Under the pieces are notes generated by a model that saw nothing but the letters and a program-made list of their open reading frames with translations, was not told the origin of the DNA and ran no database searches. The position numbers and the translations under genes are program-made. 64,000 bases of DNA from SCRA01 sp035533275 (GTDB lineage: Bacteria; Vulcanimicrobiota; Vulcanimicrobiia; Vulcanimicrobiales; SCRA01), in the NCBI GenBank assembly GCA_035533275.1, contig DATLUD010000055.1, positions 82,119 to 146,118 of the forward strand, read 5' to 3'. This document shows, piece by piece, positions 18,887-27,655 of the stretch (the stretch's first letter is position 1; the number at the start of each line of letters is the position of its first letter).

Positions 18887-19666
18887 TCACTCGCGTTTTC
18901 CGGCTGCCTCGTAGAGCAGGATACTCCCCGCCATCGCCGCGTTCAGGCTCTCCGCGCGCCCCTTTTGGGGGATGCCGACGCGCGCGTCGGCGCGCTCGAG
19001 CCACGCCGCGGGGCCGCGCCGCTCGTGTCCGATGACCAGCAGCATGTCGTGCGGAAACGCGAAGCGGTGGGAGGGCTCGCCGCGCAGGTCGGCGACCACG
19101 ATGGGGCGCCGGTGCTCGCGCGCCAGGCGCGCCAGCTCCTCGCCCTCGCCGCGCGCCACGGCCAGGCGGAAGTGCGCCCCCATCGCGGCGCGCACGACCT
19201 TGGGGGCAAACGGGTCGACGGCGCCGTCGACGAAGCAGACGCCGCCCGCGCCGAACGCCTCGGCGCTGCGCAACAGCGTGCCGGCATTGCCGGGATCTCC
19301 GACGCCGGCGAGGACGAGCGTGAGGCCTCCGTTGTCCAGGACCTGCGCGAACGTGGCGCCGCGCTCCGGGGTCGAGGCGACGATGCCTTGCGGGGTGACC
19401 GTCTCGGCGATGCCCGCAAGCACGCGCTCCTCCGCCAGATAGACGGCGGCGCCGCCCGCCTCGGCGCGGTCGGCCAGGTCGCGATGGGCGTCGTAGGCGG
19501 CTTGCGTCATGACCAGCGTCTCGATCGCCGCGCGGCTCTCCAGCGCCTCGGCCAGCAGCGTGGGACCCTCGATCAGGTAGCGCCCCGCGCGGCGGCGCCC
19601 CTTGCGGTCGCGCAGCGCGCGCAGCTCGCGAAGGCGCTCGTTGTGGGCTCCGGCGATGGTGGGCAT
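18887..19666 (-). CDS. SpoU-family rRNA 2'-O-methyltransferase (TrmH/RlmB-like)
   Basis: The 259-residue protein has an N-terminal L30e-like substrate domain (RRRAGRYLIEGPTLLAEAL) and a SPOUT catalytic domain. The domain shows motif 1 VGDPGNAGTLLRSAEAFGA, motif 2 LLVIGHERRG and motif 3 ESLNAAMAGSILLYEA, which form the trefoil-knot SAM site. It probably methylates a ribose in 23S rRNA or tRNA. The ATG at 19666 gives the natural N-terminus MPTIAGAHNERL; the upstream frame extends 12 codons. It follows rplT in the ribosomal gene run, matching the Firmicutes-type order rplT-ysgA-pheS. Confidence 0.9.
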   Translation of the reverse strand: MPTIAGAHNERLRELRALRDRKGRRRAGRYLIEGPTLLAEALESRAAIETLVMTQAAYDAHRDLADRAEAGGAAVYLAEERVLAGIAETVTPQGIVASTPERGATFAQVLDNGGLTLVLAGVGDPGNAGTLLRSAEAFGAGGVCFVDGAVDPFAPKVVRAAMGAHFRLAVARGEGEELARLAREHRRPIVVADLRGEPSHRFAFPHDMLLVIGHERRGPAAWLERADARVGIPQKGRAESLNAAMAGSILLYEAAGKRE

Positions 19667-19761
19667 CGATGCTTCTCCCGAAACGTGCGACGGCGTCCGC
19701 ACGCGGGCTGCGTGGGACGCCGTCGGGGGTCGCGACGCTCCGCGGACCGGAGCCGCGGGCT

Positions 19762-20121
19762 CTAGGCGCTCAGGTGCTGCTTGGCCAGGGCCAGGAGCTT
19801 GCCGAAGGCGGTGGCGTCGTTCACGGCCAGCTCGGCGAGCATCTTGCGGTTGACGGCCACGCCGCCCCGCTTGAGGCCGTTGACCAGGCGAGAGTAGTTC
19901 ATCCCCTCGCGGCGGGCGGCGGCGTTGATGCGGGAGATCCAGAGCGAGCGGTAGTCGCGCTTGCGGACGCGGCGGTCGCGGAAGCTGTAGGCGAGCGACT
20001 TGAGCAGCGCCTCGTTGGCCACGCGGTAGTTCCGGCGGCGCGCCGCGCGGAACCCCTTGACCAGCTTCATGACCTTGCGACGATGCTTGTGACCGTTGAC
20101 GGCGCGTTTGATGCGAGCCAT
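19762..20121 (-). CDS. rplT: 50S ribosomal protein L20
   Basis: The 119-residue basic protein has the complete L20 signature (KLVKGFRAARRRNYRVANEA and then RDRRVRKRDYRSLWISRINA). It is an early 23S rRNA assembly protein and in many bacteria represses its own operon. It lies third in infC-rpmI-rplT, 18 bases behind rpmI. Confidence 0.98.
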   Translation of the reverse strand: MARIKRAVNGHKHRRKVMKLVKGFRAARRRNYRVANEALLKSLAYSFRDRRVRKRDYRSLWISRINAAARREGMNYSRLVNGLKRGGVAVNRKMLAELAVNDATAFGKLLALAKQHLSA

Positions 20122-20139
20122 ATCTGTTGTCTCCCTCCG

Positions 20140-20346
20140 TTACGCCAAATATGGCACGAGCGCGCGAATGCGGCGGGCGTCGCCCGGCGCGGCAATCGCG
20201 GTCTTACGGAAGTGACGCTTCCGCTTCGAGCTCTTCTTGGTCAAGATGTGGTGGCAGCCGCTGAACTGATGCTCATGCTGGATCTTGCCGGTAGCGCTGA
20301 CCTTGATGCGCTTGGCGGTTCCACGGTGCGTCTTGATCTTAGGCAC
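20140..20346 (-). CDS. rpmI: 50S ribosomal protein L35
   Basis: The 68-residue protein starts MPKIKTHRGTAKRIKVSATG and has the HILTKKSSKRKRHFRK segment typical of L35. Its start overlaps the end of infC by 8 bases, so translation is likely coupled. Confidence 0.98.
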   Translation of the reverse strand: MPKIKTHRGTAKRIKVSATGKIQHEHQFSGCHHILTKKSSKRKRHFRKTAIAAPGDARRIRALVPYLA

Positions 20347-20926
20347 TGGTCGCTCCTTGAGCCGGCTCCGTGGGCGCGCCCTGGGGGGCCGGTTGTTGTC
20401 TCGCGCTCGCCCGCACTTCCGCGCGAGGCGCGAGGATCATGAACATGTTCTTGCCTTCCAAACGCGGCTCGCGCTCGACGTTGGCAACGGCTGCCATGTC
20501 TTGCGCCATGCGGTCCAGAAGTCTGCGGCCGAAGTTCGCGTACGTAATCTCACGGCCTCGGAACATGATGGTCACTTTGACTTTATCGCCGTCGCTGAGC
20601 AGCCGCTGCGCCATGCGCGCTTTGACTTCGTAGTCGTGCTGGTCGATCTTCGGCCGCAGCTTGACCTCGCGAAGCTCGTTGTGCGCCTGCTTCTTGCGCG
20701 CCTCTTTGTCCTTCTTGGACTGTTCGTACTTGAGGCGTCCGTAATCGACGATCCGGCATACGGGCGGCGCCGCGGTGGGCGAGACTTCGACGAGGTCGAG
20801 TCCCTTGCTGCGCGCGAGTTCGAGGGCCTGGTCCGTCGGCACGACGCCGAGCTGCTGGCCTTCGTCGTCGATCAGACGAACTTGACGGATGCGGATCTGC
20901 TCGTTGATTCGGAGAGGTCTAGCGAT
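20339..20926 (-). CDS. infC: Translation initiation factor IF-3, probable AUC start
   Basis: IF-3 binds the 30S subunit and rejects non-standard start codons. The N-domain begins ARPLRINEQIRIRQVRLIDD, and the linker and C-domain contain AAPPVCRIVDYGRLKYEQSK. The reading frame is open upstream to a GTG at 20986, but that codon has no ribosome site. A strong AAAGGAG (20941-20935) lies 8 bases before ATC at 20926, which gives a 195-residue protein beginning just before the conserved RPLRIN. Use of a rare AUU/AUC start for infC is known in other bacteria and gives autoregulation through IF-3 itself. A C-terminal Pro/Ala-rich tail of about 20 residues is an extension. A 6-bp hairpin (20983-21001) lies upstream. 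Confidence 0.92.
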   Translation of the reverse strand: MARPLRINEQIRIRQVRLIDDEGQQLGVVPTDQALELARSKGLDLVEVSPTAAPPVCRIVDYGRLKYEQSKKDKEARKKQAHNELREVKLRPKIDQHDYEVKARMAQRLLSDGDKVKVTIMFRGREITYANFGRRLLDRMAQDMAAVANVEREPRLEGKNMFMILAPRAEVRASARQQPAPQGAPTEPAQGATSA

Positions 20927-21102
20927 GAGCGATACTCCTTTGACTGAGCCCGCTCCACGCGCCGCTGCCGACGCGACGTCTTGCACGACGGGGATTCGTG
21001 CGAGAACCGGACTGGCCGAGGCCGTCCGGTGAGAAGCGGGGCTTCTACTTCGGCCCGGTTAGAGTACCAGGAGGGGCGGGCGCCGTCAAGCCCGCGGCCG
21101 GG

Positions 21103-21798
21103 CTAGGGTGGGGGCGGACCGACCGGCACCATCCGCTCGCGCAGCGCGATGCCCACCACCTGGGCGCGGTCCCGGGCCCCAAGCTTGCGCAGGATGGCCT
21201 TGACGTGGCTCTTGACGGTCTCCTCGGAGATGCTGAGGCGCTCGGCGATCGCCGCGTTGGGCAGGCCTTCCACGATGCAGGTGAGCACGTCGCTCTCGCG
21301 GCGGGTGAGGCCGGCGTTGCCGCCCGGCCAGGAGGGGGCCCGCTTGCCCCCGGCCCCTTGGGCGCGCTCGTATGCCGCGGCGAGTGCCGGATCGACCACG
21401 GTCTCCCCGCGGCGCACGGCCTCGAGGGCCTCCACCAAAGCGGCGTCCGAGACGCGCTTGAGCAGATAGCCGGTGGCTCCCGCCCGCAGGGCCTCGACGA
21501 TGTATTGCTCGTCCTCGTAGACCGTGAGCATCACCACCGCCACGCCCGGAAAGCGCTCGCGGATCGCCCGGCAGGCGGCCAGGCCGCTGTTCCCCGGCAG
21601 GCGGATGTCCAAGGTCACCACCTCGGGGCGCTCGCGCGCGATCATCTCCAGCGCCTCCTGCATCTCTCCGGCCTCGCCCACGATCGCGACGCGGTTGGCA
21701 TGGTGGCGGAGCATCGCGATGAGGCCCTCGCGGACCATGCGATGGTCGTCGACGATGGCGACGCGGATCGGCGCGGCGGACTCCGGGGTGCTAGGCAA
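21103..21798 (-). CDS. NarL/FixJ-type response regulator
   Basis: The 231-residue protein has a receiver domain (IRVAIVDDHRMVREGL with the acidic pair, phospho-acceptor Asp in VVTLDIRLPGNSG, Lys in YLLKRVSD) and a LuxR-type HTH. The HTH runs LTRRESDVLTCIVEGLPNAA, then SEETVKSHVKAILRKLG. TTG start; its first 8 bases overlap the end of the kinase gene, so the two are made as a pair. The targets are unknown. Confidence 0.92.
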   Translation of the reverse strand: MPSTPESAAPIRVAIVDDHRMVREGLIAMLRHHANRVAIVGEAGEMQEALEMIARERPEVVTLDIRLPGNSGLAACRAIRERFPGVAVVMLTVYEDEQYIVEALRAGATGYLLKRVSDAALVEALEAVRRGETVVDPALAAAYERAQGAGGKRAPSWPGGNAGLTRRESDVLTCIVEGLPNAAIAERLSISEETVKSHVKAILRKLGARDRAQVVGIALRERMVPVGPPPP

Positions 21799-22963
21799 GG
21801 GCTCGGACCTCCAGCGGCAAGGGGATGATCACGCGGATCGAGGTGCCGTGGCCGGGGGCGCTGCGCACGGCCAGCGTACCGCCCAAGAGCTTGGCTCGCT
21901 CCTTCATGCCGGCCACGCCGAAGTGCGCGGCGGCGTTGCGGTAGCGCCGCATCGCCCGCGAGTCGAAGCCGCGCCCGTCGTCGCGGATCTCGACGGCCAG
22001 GCGGTCGCCGCGCGTGCGCATGAGCACGGAGAGGTTGTGCGCCTGCGCGTGCTTGCGCGCGTTGTTGAGCGCCTCTTGGACGATGCGGTAGAGCGCGATC
22101 TCGTAGTGCTCGGGGAGGTCCGGCAGCGCCTCGGCGACGATGCGCCCGTGCACGCCGGTCTCTTCCTGAAAGCGGGCCACCAGGGAGTGCAGCGCGGGCA
22201 GGAGGCCGAGGTCGTCGAGCGTGGACGGGCGCAGGTTGTAAAGGGCGTTGCGCGCCTCCACCAGCGACTCGTCGATGCGCGCCTTGATGACGGCCAACTC
22301 CTCGCGCGCGGCTTGCGGAGCGGTCTCGATGAGCCGCTCGCAGGCGTGCACGCGGTACCAGATGCCCACGAGCTGCTGGGTGAGTCCGTCGTGGATGTCG
22401 CCGGCCACGCGCTGGCGCTCCTCTTCCTGCGCCTCCATCTGCGAGCGCACCATCGAGCGCAGCGCCTGCTCCTTCTGCGAGACGCGGCGCAGCAGCTCGG
22501 CGTTCTCCAGCGCGATCCCCGTCTGGTAGCCCAGCGCCTCCGCGATGAGCAGACGCTCCTCGCGCTCCGCGCCCAGCGAGGGGAGCAGGAAGAGCCCGCC
22601 GCGGCGGTCGCGGCTCCAGATGGGCACCAGCAGCGCAAGCGGGCCAAGCGTCTCGCGCCAGCGGTGCGGCAGCTCGGCGGTGTCGAGGCGCATGGGGATC
22701 GCGCGTCCCACGGCGGCGGCCAAGCCGGGGAGACGGGCGGGGTCGAGCGGCGTGTGGCGCAGCTGCAGGCGGCGCCCCGGCGTCACGCCGGTAGCCCCGG
22801 CCAGCACGTAGTACGACGGCGCGGAGAGCGCCACGAGCGCCAGCGGCTGATCGAGCAGGCGTGCGAGCTCCGCCGCCACGCGTCCGAGGAGCGTGCCGGG
22901 GCGCTGGCTCTGCGCGAGGGCGGCGAAGACGCGGGTCACGCGTCCGAGACTGCTGGTGGACAT
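21791..22963 (-). CDS. Soluble GAF-domain sensor histidine kinase (HisKA_3 family)
   Basis: The product (about 390 residues from ATG 22963) has a GAF-like sensor region in its first 180 residues and a HisKA_3 dimerisation helix with the phosphorylated His in RVAGDIHDGLTQQLVGIWYR. An HATPase_c domain follows, with the N-box EALNNARKHAQAHNL and G-box IRDDGRGFDSRAM and GVAGMKERAKLLGG. No membrane segment is visible, so it senses a cytoplasmic signal, in the manner of NarX/LiaS-type kinases with GAF input. It phosphorylates the regulator encoded immediately downstream. A TTG at 22999 would add 12 residues. Confidence 0.9.
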   Translation of the reverse strand: MSTSSLGRVTRVFAALAQSQRPGTLLGRVAAELARLLDQPLALVALSAPSYYVLAGATGVTPGRRLQLRHTPLDPARLPGLAAAVGRAIPMRLDTAELPHRWRETLGPLALLVPIWSRDRRGGLFLLPSLGAEREERLLIAEALGYQTGIALENAELLRRVSQKEQALRSMVRSQMEAQEEERQRVAGDIHDGLTQQLVGIWYRVHACERLIETAPQAAREELAVIKARIDESLVEARNALYNLRPSTLDDLGLLPALHSLVARFQEETGVHGRIVAEALPDLPEHYEIALYRIVQEALNNARKHAQAHNLSVLMRTRGDRLAVEIRDDGRGFDSRAMRRYRNAAAHFGVAGMKERAKLLGGTLAVRSAPGHGTSIRVIIPLPLEVRALA

Positions 22964-23022
22964 GGCGTCTGGCGGAAGATACGCGCGCGGAGGCGCCAAA
23001 GCCTAGCGCGCCGGCACGAAGG

Positions 23023-23910
23023 TCAGGCGGCGGCTTCCTCGGCGGCCGATGAGGCCGCGGGCGCGGCGCTCTGCGAGATCGAGCGGTCGAAGGCGATGCG
23101 GATCCCCTCGCCCACCACGTTGAAGGCGAGCAGGGTGACCACGATCAGCAAGCCGGGGACGAGGATCAGCCACGGCGCCGACTGCGCCGCCGGCAGCAGG
23201 GCGTCTTGCAGCATGTTGCCCCACGAGGGCGTGGGGACTTGCACGCCCAGGCCCAGGAACGAGAGCCCGGCCTCGGTGAGGATGTTGTCGCCGACGGCGA
23301 GCGTGGCGGCCACCACCACCGGGGCGAACGCATTGGGGATCAAGTGGCGGAAGAGCAGGCGCACGGGGCCGACCCCCAGCGCCCGCGCGGCCTCCACGAA
23401 GTCGCGCTCGCGCACGGAGAGGATCTCGCCGCGGACCAGGCGCGCCACGCCCATCCACGAGAGCATGCCGATCACCAGCACCACCACCGCAAGCGTGAAG
23501 TGATCCGTCAGCGCCTCGACGGTGATGATCAGGAAGAACGACGGGAACGAGAGCAGGGCGTCGACCACGCGCATCATCAGCGCGTCGACTACGCCGCCCG
23601 CGGCCCCCGAGATAGCGCCGTAGAGGGTTCCGAAGACGATGCCCACGACCATCGCGGTGAAGCCGATGGTCAGCGAGACGCGCGCGCCGACCAGCGCCCG
23701 CGCGAGCTCGTCGCGGCCCAGGAGGTCGGTGCCGAAGGGATGCGCTGGGGACGGCGCCAGCGGATTGCCCAGCAGCGCGTGCGAGATGGCGATGGGCGAG
23801 AATGGATCGACCAGCGGGCCGATGATGGCGGCCCCGATGACGATGATCAGGACCGCCAGACCGGCCACGGCGGGACCTTCGCGCAGGAAGCGCTTGACGA
23901 CCAGCTTCAT
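23023..23910 (-). CDS. Oligopeptide/dipeptide ABC transporter permease, DppC type
   Basis: The 295-residue inner-membrane protein has an N-terminal OppC-type segment and five further membrane helices. The EAA loop (EAARALGVGPVRLLFRHLIP) contacts the ATPase. FGTDLLGRDELARALVGAR and SFLGLGVQVPTPSWGNML are also classical DppC/OppC motifs. The ATG overlaps the stop of the DppB-like gene by one base. A C-terminal Ala/Ser-rich tail follows. No ATPase genes accompany the three importer genes, so the energising subunits must be encoded elsewhere. Confidence 0.92.
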   Translation of the reverse strand: MKLVVKRFLREGPAVAGLAVLIIVIGAAIIGPLVDPFSPIAISHALLGNPLAPSPAHPFGTDLLGRDELARALVGARVSLTIGFTAMVVGIVFGTLYGAISGAAGGVVDALMMRVVDALLSFPSFFLIITVEALTDHFTLAVVVLVIGMLSWMGVARLVRGEILSVRERDFVEAARALGVGPVRLLFRHLIPNAFAPVVVAATLAVGDNILTEAGLSFLGLGVQVPTPSWGNMLQDALLPAAQSAPWLILVPGLLIVVTLLAFNVVGEGIRIAFDRSISQSAAPAASSAAEEAAA

Positions 23911-24869
23911 CAGTCGTACCTCACCCGCGGATCGGCCACGGCATACGCGATGTCGGCGAGCAGGTTCCCCAAGACCACCAGCACCGCCGTGAGGAGCGTG
24001 ATGCCCATGACGGTGGGATAGTCGCGTTCGAAGACGGCCGTCAAGTAGAGATACCCCATGCCCGGAATCGAGAAGACGTATTCGAGGAAGTACGCTCCTC
24101 CCACCAGCGCCGGCAGCGTGAGGCCCAGCAGGGTGAGCGTCGGGATCAGCGCGTTGCGCAACGCGTGACGGTAGATCACCACGCGCTCGGAGAGGCCCTT
24201 GCTGCGCGCGGTGCGCACGTAGGGCTCGTCGAGCACGTTGAGCATCGCCCCGCGCTGGTAGCGGATCCACCCGGCCAGGCTGACGATGCTGAGCGTGACC
24301 GCCGGGAGGATCAGGTGGCGCAGGTGGTCGAGCGGATCGTGCGCGTGTCCCAGCGAGGCATATCCGGAGGCGGGAAACCAGTGCAGGTGGAGGGCGAAGA
24401 GGTCGATCATCATCAGGCCCAGCCAGAACACCGGGATGCCGTAGGTGGCGAAGGCCACCACCGTGGCCGCGTGGTCGAAGAGCGAGTTGCGCCGCACGGC
24501 CGAGCGCACGCCCACGGGAATCGCGATGGCCAGCGTCAAGAGCTGCGAGAGCCCCAGCAGCTCCACCGTGATGGGGAGCTTCTCGAGGATCTTCTCGAGC
24601 ACCGGGCGGCCGTCGACGTACGACGTGCCGAGGTTGCCGTGCAGCACGAGCGCGCTGAGCCAGTAGAAGTACTGCACGTACCAGGGCCTGTTCAGGCCCA
24701 GCATCGCCAGCATCTGCTCGCGCGCAGCCGGCGTCATGGCGTGCGCCTCGCGCGTGAGCAGGGCCGTGGGACCGCCGGGGGCCAGACCCATGAGAGCATA
24801 GGAGATGAGCGTGATCACCAGCAGCAAGGGGATCGCGCCCAGCACTCGCCGGACGATGTACGTGGTCAC
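23910..24869 (-). CDS. Oligopeptide/dipeptide ABC transporter permease, DppB type
   Basis: The 319-residue permease begins TTYIVRRVLGAIPLLLVITL and has the long periplasmic segment with AREQMLAMLGLNRPWYVQY and LGTSYVDGRPVLEKI. An EAA loop (RTARSKGLSERVVIYRHALR) follows, as in DppB/OppB. GTG start overlapping the stop of the binding-protein gene (GTGA). It pairs with the DppC-like protein to form the membrane channel. Confidence 0.92.
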   Translation of the reverse strand: MTTYIVRRVLGAIPLLLVITLISYALMGLAPGGPTALLTREAHAMTPAAREQMLAMLGLNRPWYVQYFYWLSALVLHGNLGTSYVDGRPVLEKILEKLPITVELLGLSQLLTLAIAIPVGVRSAVRRNSLFDHAATVVAFATYGIPVFWLGLMMIDLFALHLHWFPASGYASLGHAHDPLDHLRHLILPAVTLSIVSLAGWIRYQRGAMLNVLDEPYVRTARSKGLSERVVIYRHALRNALIPTLTLLGLTLPALVGGAYFLEYVFSIPGMGYLYLTAVFERDYPTVMGITLLTAVLVVLGNLLADIAYAVADPRVRYD

Positions 24870-26434
24870 GGGCGCAGGCTCCAGTCCCAGACGTTGTTCC
24901 AGATGTACTGATCGGGCAGCAGGTGCGCGCCATTGAACTCGACCCGCTTGGAGAACGCCGCGCGGTAGTAGACGTCGTAGGCCCAGATCACCGGCGGGTC
25001 CTCGGCGGTGAGGACCTGCATGCGGTCGTAGAGCGCCTTGCGCTTGACCGGGTTGAGCTCGCGCAGTCCCGCGCGCAGAACGCGGTCGACGGCGTGGTTC
25101 ACGTAGTGGCCGGCGTTGTTGCCCGTCGGGGGGAACTGCGAGGAGTCGAGGAAGGTGAACTCGTCGGGATCGGTGGTGCCGCCCCAGCCCGTGTACGCGA
25201 TCTGGAAGTCGCTCTTGTCGAGGTCCTCGATGAAGGTGGCGTAGTCGAGCATCTTGACGTCGATGGCGATGCCGATGGCGCGCATGTCGGCCTGGTAGTC
25301 GGCGCCGAGGTCGGCGGCGGCCGCACCGGCGTTGGGCATCAGCAGCGTGAACCGCAGGGGCTTGCCGTCGCGCTCGCGTATGCCGCCGGAGCCCATGCGC
25401 CACCCGGCGGCCTCGAGGAGCGCCCGCGCCTTCGCGGGGTCGTACGGGTAGCGCTTGACGTTGGGGTCGTACCACTCCGGCAGACCGTGCGGCACGATGC
25501 CGGTGGCCACGATGGCGTCACCGTGGAGGAGCCCCTTCACCAAGGCCTCGCGGTCCCAGCCGTAGATCATCGCCTGGCGCACGCGCACGTCGCGCAGGCC
25601 GGGCAGGGCGTCGTTCGTCTCCAAGAAGACGGAGTAGAGGTCGGGCAGATGGACGTACGTGAGGTTCGGATCGTCGCCCCGCAGGAGCGCGTACGACGAT
25701 GTCGGGATGCCGTCGTAGAAGTCGGCGTTGCCGTTCTCCATCGCCTCGCTCTCCGATTGGCTGTTCAGGACCACGCGGATCTCGATGCGCGGAATCCTCG
25801 GCAGGCCGTGCCACCAGTGGGGGTTGCGCTGGAAGATCAGCTCGTCGTCGTGGCGCCACCGCACCAGCGTGTACGGGCCCGTGCCGACGGGGTGCTCGCC
25901 GAAGCCCGAGCTGTGCATCTGCGCGGGGGGAATCTTGCCCAGGATGTGCTGCGGAAGGATCGGGAGGTTGAGCCCCTCCGCGACGAAGAGCGCGTTGGTC
26001 TGCGAGAGGTCGAAGCGCACGGTGTACGGTCCGAGCGCCGTGACCTTCTTGATGTACGCGAACTGCCCCTGATACGGAAAACCGACCTTCGGGTTCAGAT
26101 ACGTATCGTACGAGAAGACCACGTCCTTCGACGTGAAGGGCGCCCCGTCGGAGAAGGTGACGCCGCGGCGCAGGTGGACGGTCCAGTGGAGGTGGGCGGG
26201 GCCGCTGCTCCACGAGGTGGCCAGCCACGGGATGGGCTGGAAGTGGCCGCCCACGTTCACCAGCGGATCCATGACCAGGTTCTCGTAGACCGTCGAGTAA
26301 TAGTTCGTGCTGTAGAGCGGGCTGAGCGTCGGCGCATCACCCGCCTCGAGCGCGACCAGGGTGTCCGCCGGGAGATGCGCCTGCGCGCCGCTGCAGCCGG
26401 CGGTGCCGGCCAGCGCGAAGACGACGAGCAACAT
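24866..26434 (-). CDS. Oligopeptide-type ABC transporter substrate-binding lipoprotein
   Basis: A family-5 solute-binding protein of about 520 residues. A hydrophobic stretch ends in the lipobox LAGTAGC, so it should be a lipoprotein. Typical motifs follow: HWTVHLRRGVTFSDGAPFTS, then GTGPYTLVRWRHDDELIFQR. From ATG 26434 the signal peptide lacks a basic n-region. The frame stays open upstream to ATC at 26470, which has a perfect AGGAGG 4 bases before it and would add a basic n-region ending TSRTPSRLWAL. An AUC start is therefore likely. It heads the binding protein-dppB-dppC operon and is divergent from the meaB gene. Confidence 0.88.
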   Translation of the reverse strand: MLLVVFALAGTAGCSGAQAHLPADTLVALEAGDAPTLSPLYSTNYYSTVYENLVMDPLVNVGGHFQPIPWLATSWSSGPAHLHWTVHLRRGVTFSDGAPFTSKDVVFSYDTYLNPKVGFPYQGQFAYIKKVTALGPYTVRFDLSQTNALFVAEGLNLPILPQHILGKIPPAQMHSSGFGEHPVGTGPYTLVRWRHDDELIFQRNPHWWHGLPRIPRIEIRVVLNSQSESEAMENGNADFYDGIPTSSYALLRGDDPNLTYVHLPDLYSVFLETNDALPGLRDVRVRQAMIYGWDREALVKGLLHGDAIVATGIVPHGLPEWYDPNVKRYPYDPAKARALLEAAGWRMGSGGIRERDGKPLRFTLLMPNAGAAAADLGADYQADMRAIGIAIDVKMLDYATFIEDLDKSDFQIAYTGWGGTTDPDEFTFLDSSQFPPTGNNAGHYVNHAVDRVLRAGLRELNPVKRKALYDRMQVLTAEDPPVIWAYDVYYRAAFSKRVEFNGAHLLPDQYIWNNVWDWSLRP

Positions 26435-26558
26435 GAGCGCCCAAAGGCGGCTCGGTGTCCGTGACGTGATGAGTCCTCCTGCCGGGCGAACGTTTGAGCG
26501 AACGGTAGGGGTTCCCTGGCTCCGACCGAAGCCTTCACCGGTTCGGAGGACTTCCCCG

Positions 26559-27620
26559 TTGGACGTAGTCGAAGGCATCAAGCGAGGCGACAGGCGCGCC
26601 CTCGCCCGGGCGATCTCTGTGGCCGAGAGCGGTGGAGCCGCCCCCTTGATCGCTTCCCTCTTCAAGGAAACCGGCCGAGCCTTCACGGTCGGCATCACCG
26701 GGCCTCCGGGCGTCGGCAAGTCCACGCTGACGGGGGCGCTGGTCAAGCGGGCCCGCGCCGAGGGCAAGAGCGTGGGCCTCATCCTGGTGGACCCCAGCTC
26801 GCCGTTCTCGCAGGGGGCCCTCCTCGGCGACCGGATCCGCCTGGCCGACCACTTCACCGACCCCGAGGTCTTCATCCGCTCGATGGCCAGCCGCGGCCAC
26901 CTGGGGGGCATCGCGGGCGCCACGGGCGACGCCGTGATGCTCATGGACGCCTTCGGCAAGGACCTGGTCATCGTGGAGACGGTGGGCGTGGGGCAGTCGG
27001 AGATCGAGATCGCGGAGGTGGCCGACACCACCGTGGTCTGTCTCCAGCCCGGCTCCGGCGACTCGATCCAGGTCCTCAAGGCCGGCGTCATGGAGATCGC
27101 CGACATCTTCGTGGTCAACAAGGCCGACCACCCGATGGCCTCCCAGCTCAAGCGCGAGATTCGCACGATGATGACCATGCTGGATTGGCACGGCTGGGCT
27201 CCGGCGCTGGTGATGACGCAGGCCATGAGCGGCGAGGGGGTCGATGAGCTCTGGGGGGCGCTCTGGGCCCACCGCGCCTACCTGCACGAGAGCGGGGAAC
27301 TCCGTGCCAAACGGGCCAGCGCCTTTGCCCACGAGGTGCGCAACCTGGTCCTGGGGCGCCTCGCCGGCGCCGTGGACCAGGCGATGCTCCGGGCGATGGA
27401 CTCCGGCCTCATGGAGCAGGTCGCCGACCGCGCCCTCGACCCGTACGCCGCGGCCGAGCGGGTGCTGGCGGCGGTGGACGTCAAGGCGGCCCCCGGCGGA
27501 CGGCCCCGCATGGCACCGCGGGTGCGGGCCACGGTGAAGGGGCTGAACGCCCCCGCGGAGCACGGGGGGCATGCACCTTCGGAATCCGAAATGGCCCACC
27601 ACCGCGAGGCGGGAGTATAA
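26559..27620 (+). CDS. meaB: MeaB/ArgK G-protein chaperone of B12-dependent acyl-CoA mutase
   Basis: The 353-residue GTPase has Walker A GPPGVGKSTLTGALV, DPSSPFSQGALLGDRIR, VIVETVGVGQSEIEIAEVAD and the specificity motif VVNKADH. The C-terminal dimerisation arm has EVRNLVLGRL. It protects and reloads adenosylcobalamin in the mutase encoded immediately downstream. TTG at 26559 is chosen because GGAGGA lies 8 bases before it and the protein then starts like known MeaB (a basic helix, GIKRGDRRALARAIS). Longer starts at ATG 26469 or earlier would run through the divergent promoter region. Confidence 0.93.
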   Translation: MDVVEGIKRGDRRALARAISVAESGGAAPLIASLFKETGRAFTVGITGPPGVGKSTLTGALVKRARAEGKSVGLILVDPSSPFSQGALLGDRIRLADHFTDPEVFIRSMASRGHLGGIAGATGDAVMLMDAFGKDLVIVETVGVGQSEIEIAEVADTTVVCLQPGSGDSIQVLKAGVMEIADIFVVNKADHPMASQLKREIRTMMTMLDWHGWAPALVMTQAMSGEGVDELWGALWAHRAYLHESGELRAKRASAFAHEVRNLVLGRLAGAVDQAMLRAMDSGLMEQVADRALDPYAAAERVLAAVDVKAAPGGRPRMAPRVRATVKGLNAPAEHGGHAPSESEMAHHREAGV

Positions 27621-27655
27621 TAGAGCGAATGTTTTTCGAGAAGCGGAGTTAACCC

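Noticed and set aside
27613..27622. TATAAT at the end of meaB as a promoter for the mutase gene
   Set aside because: It overlaps the meaB stop codon and no -35-like sequence lies 16-18 bases upstream; operon read-through is simpler.
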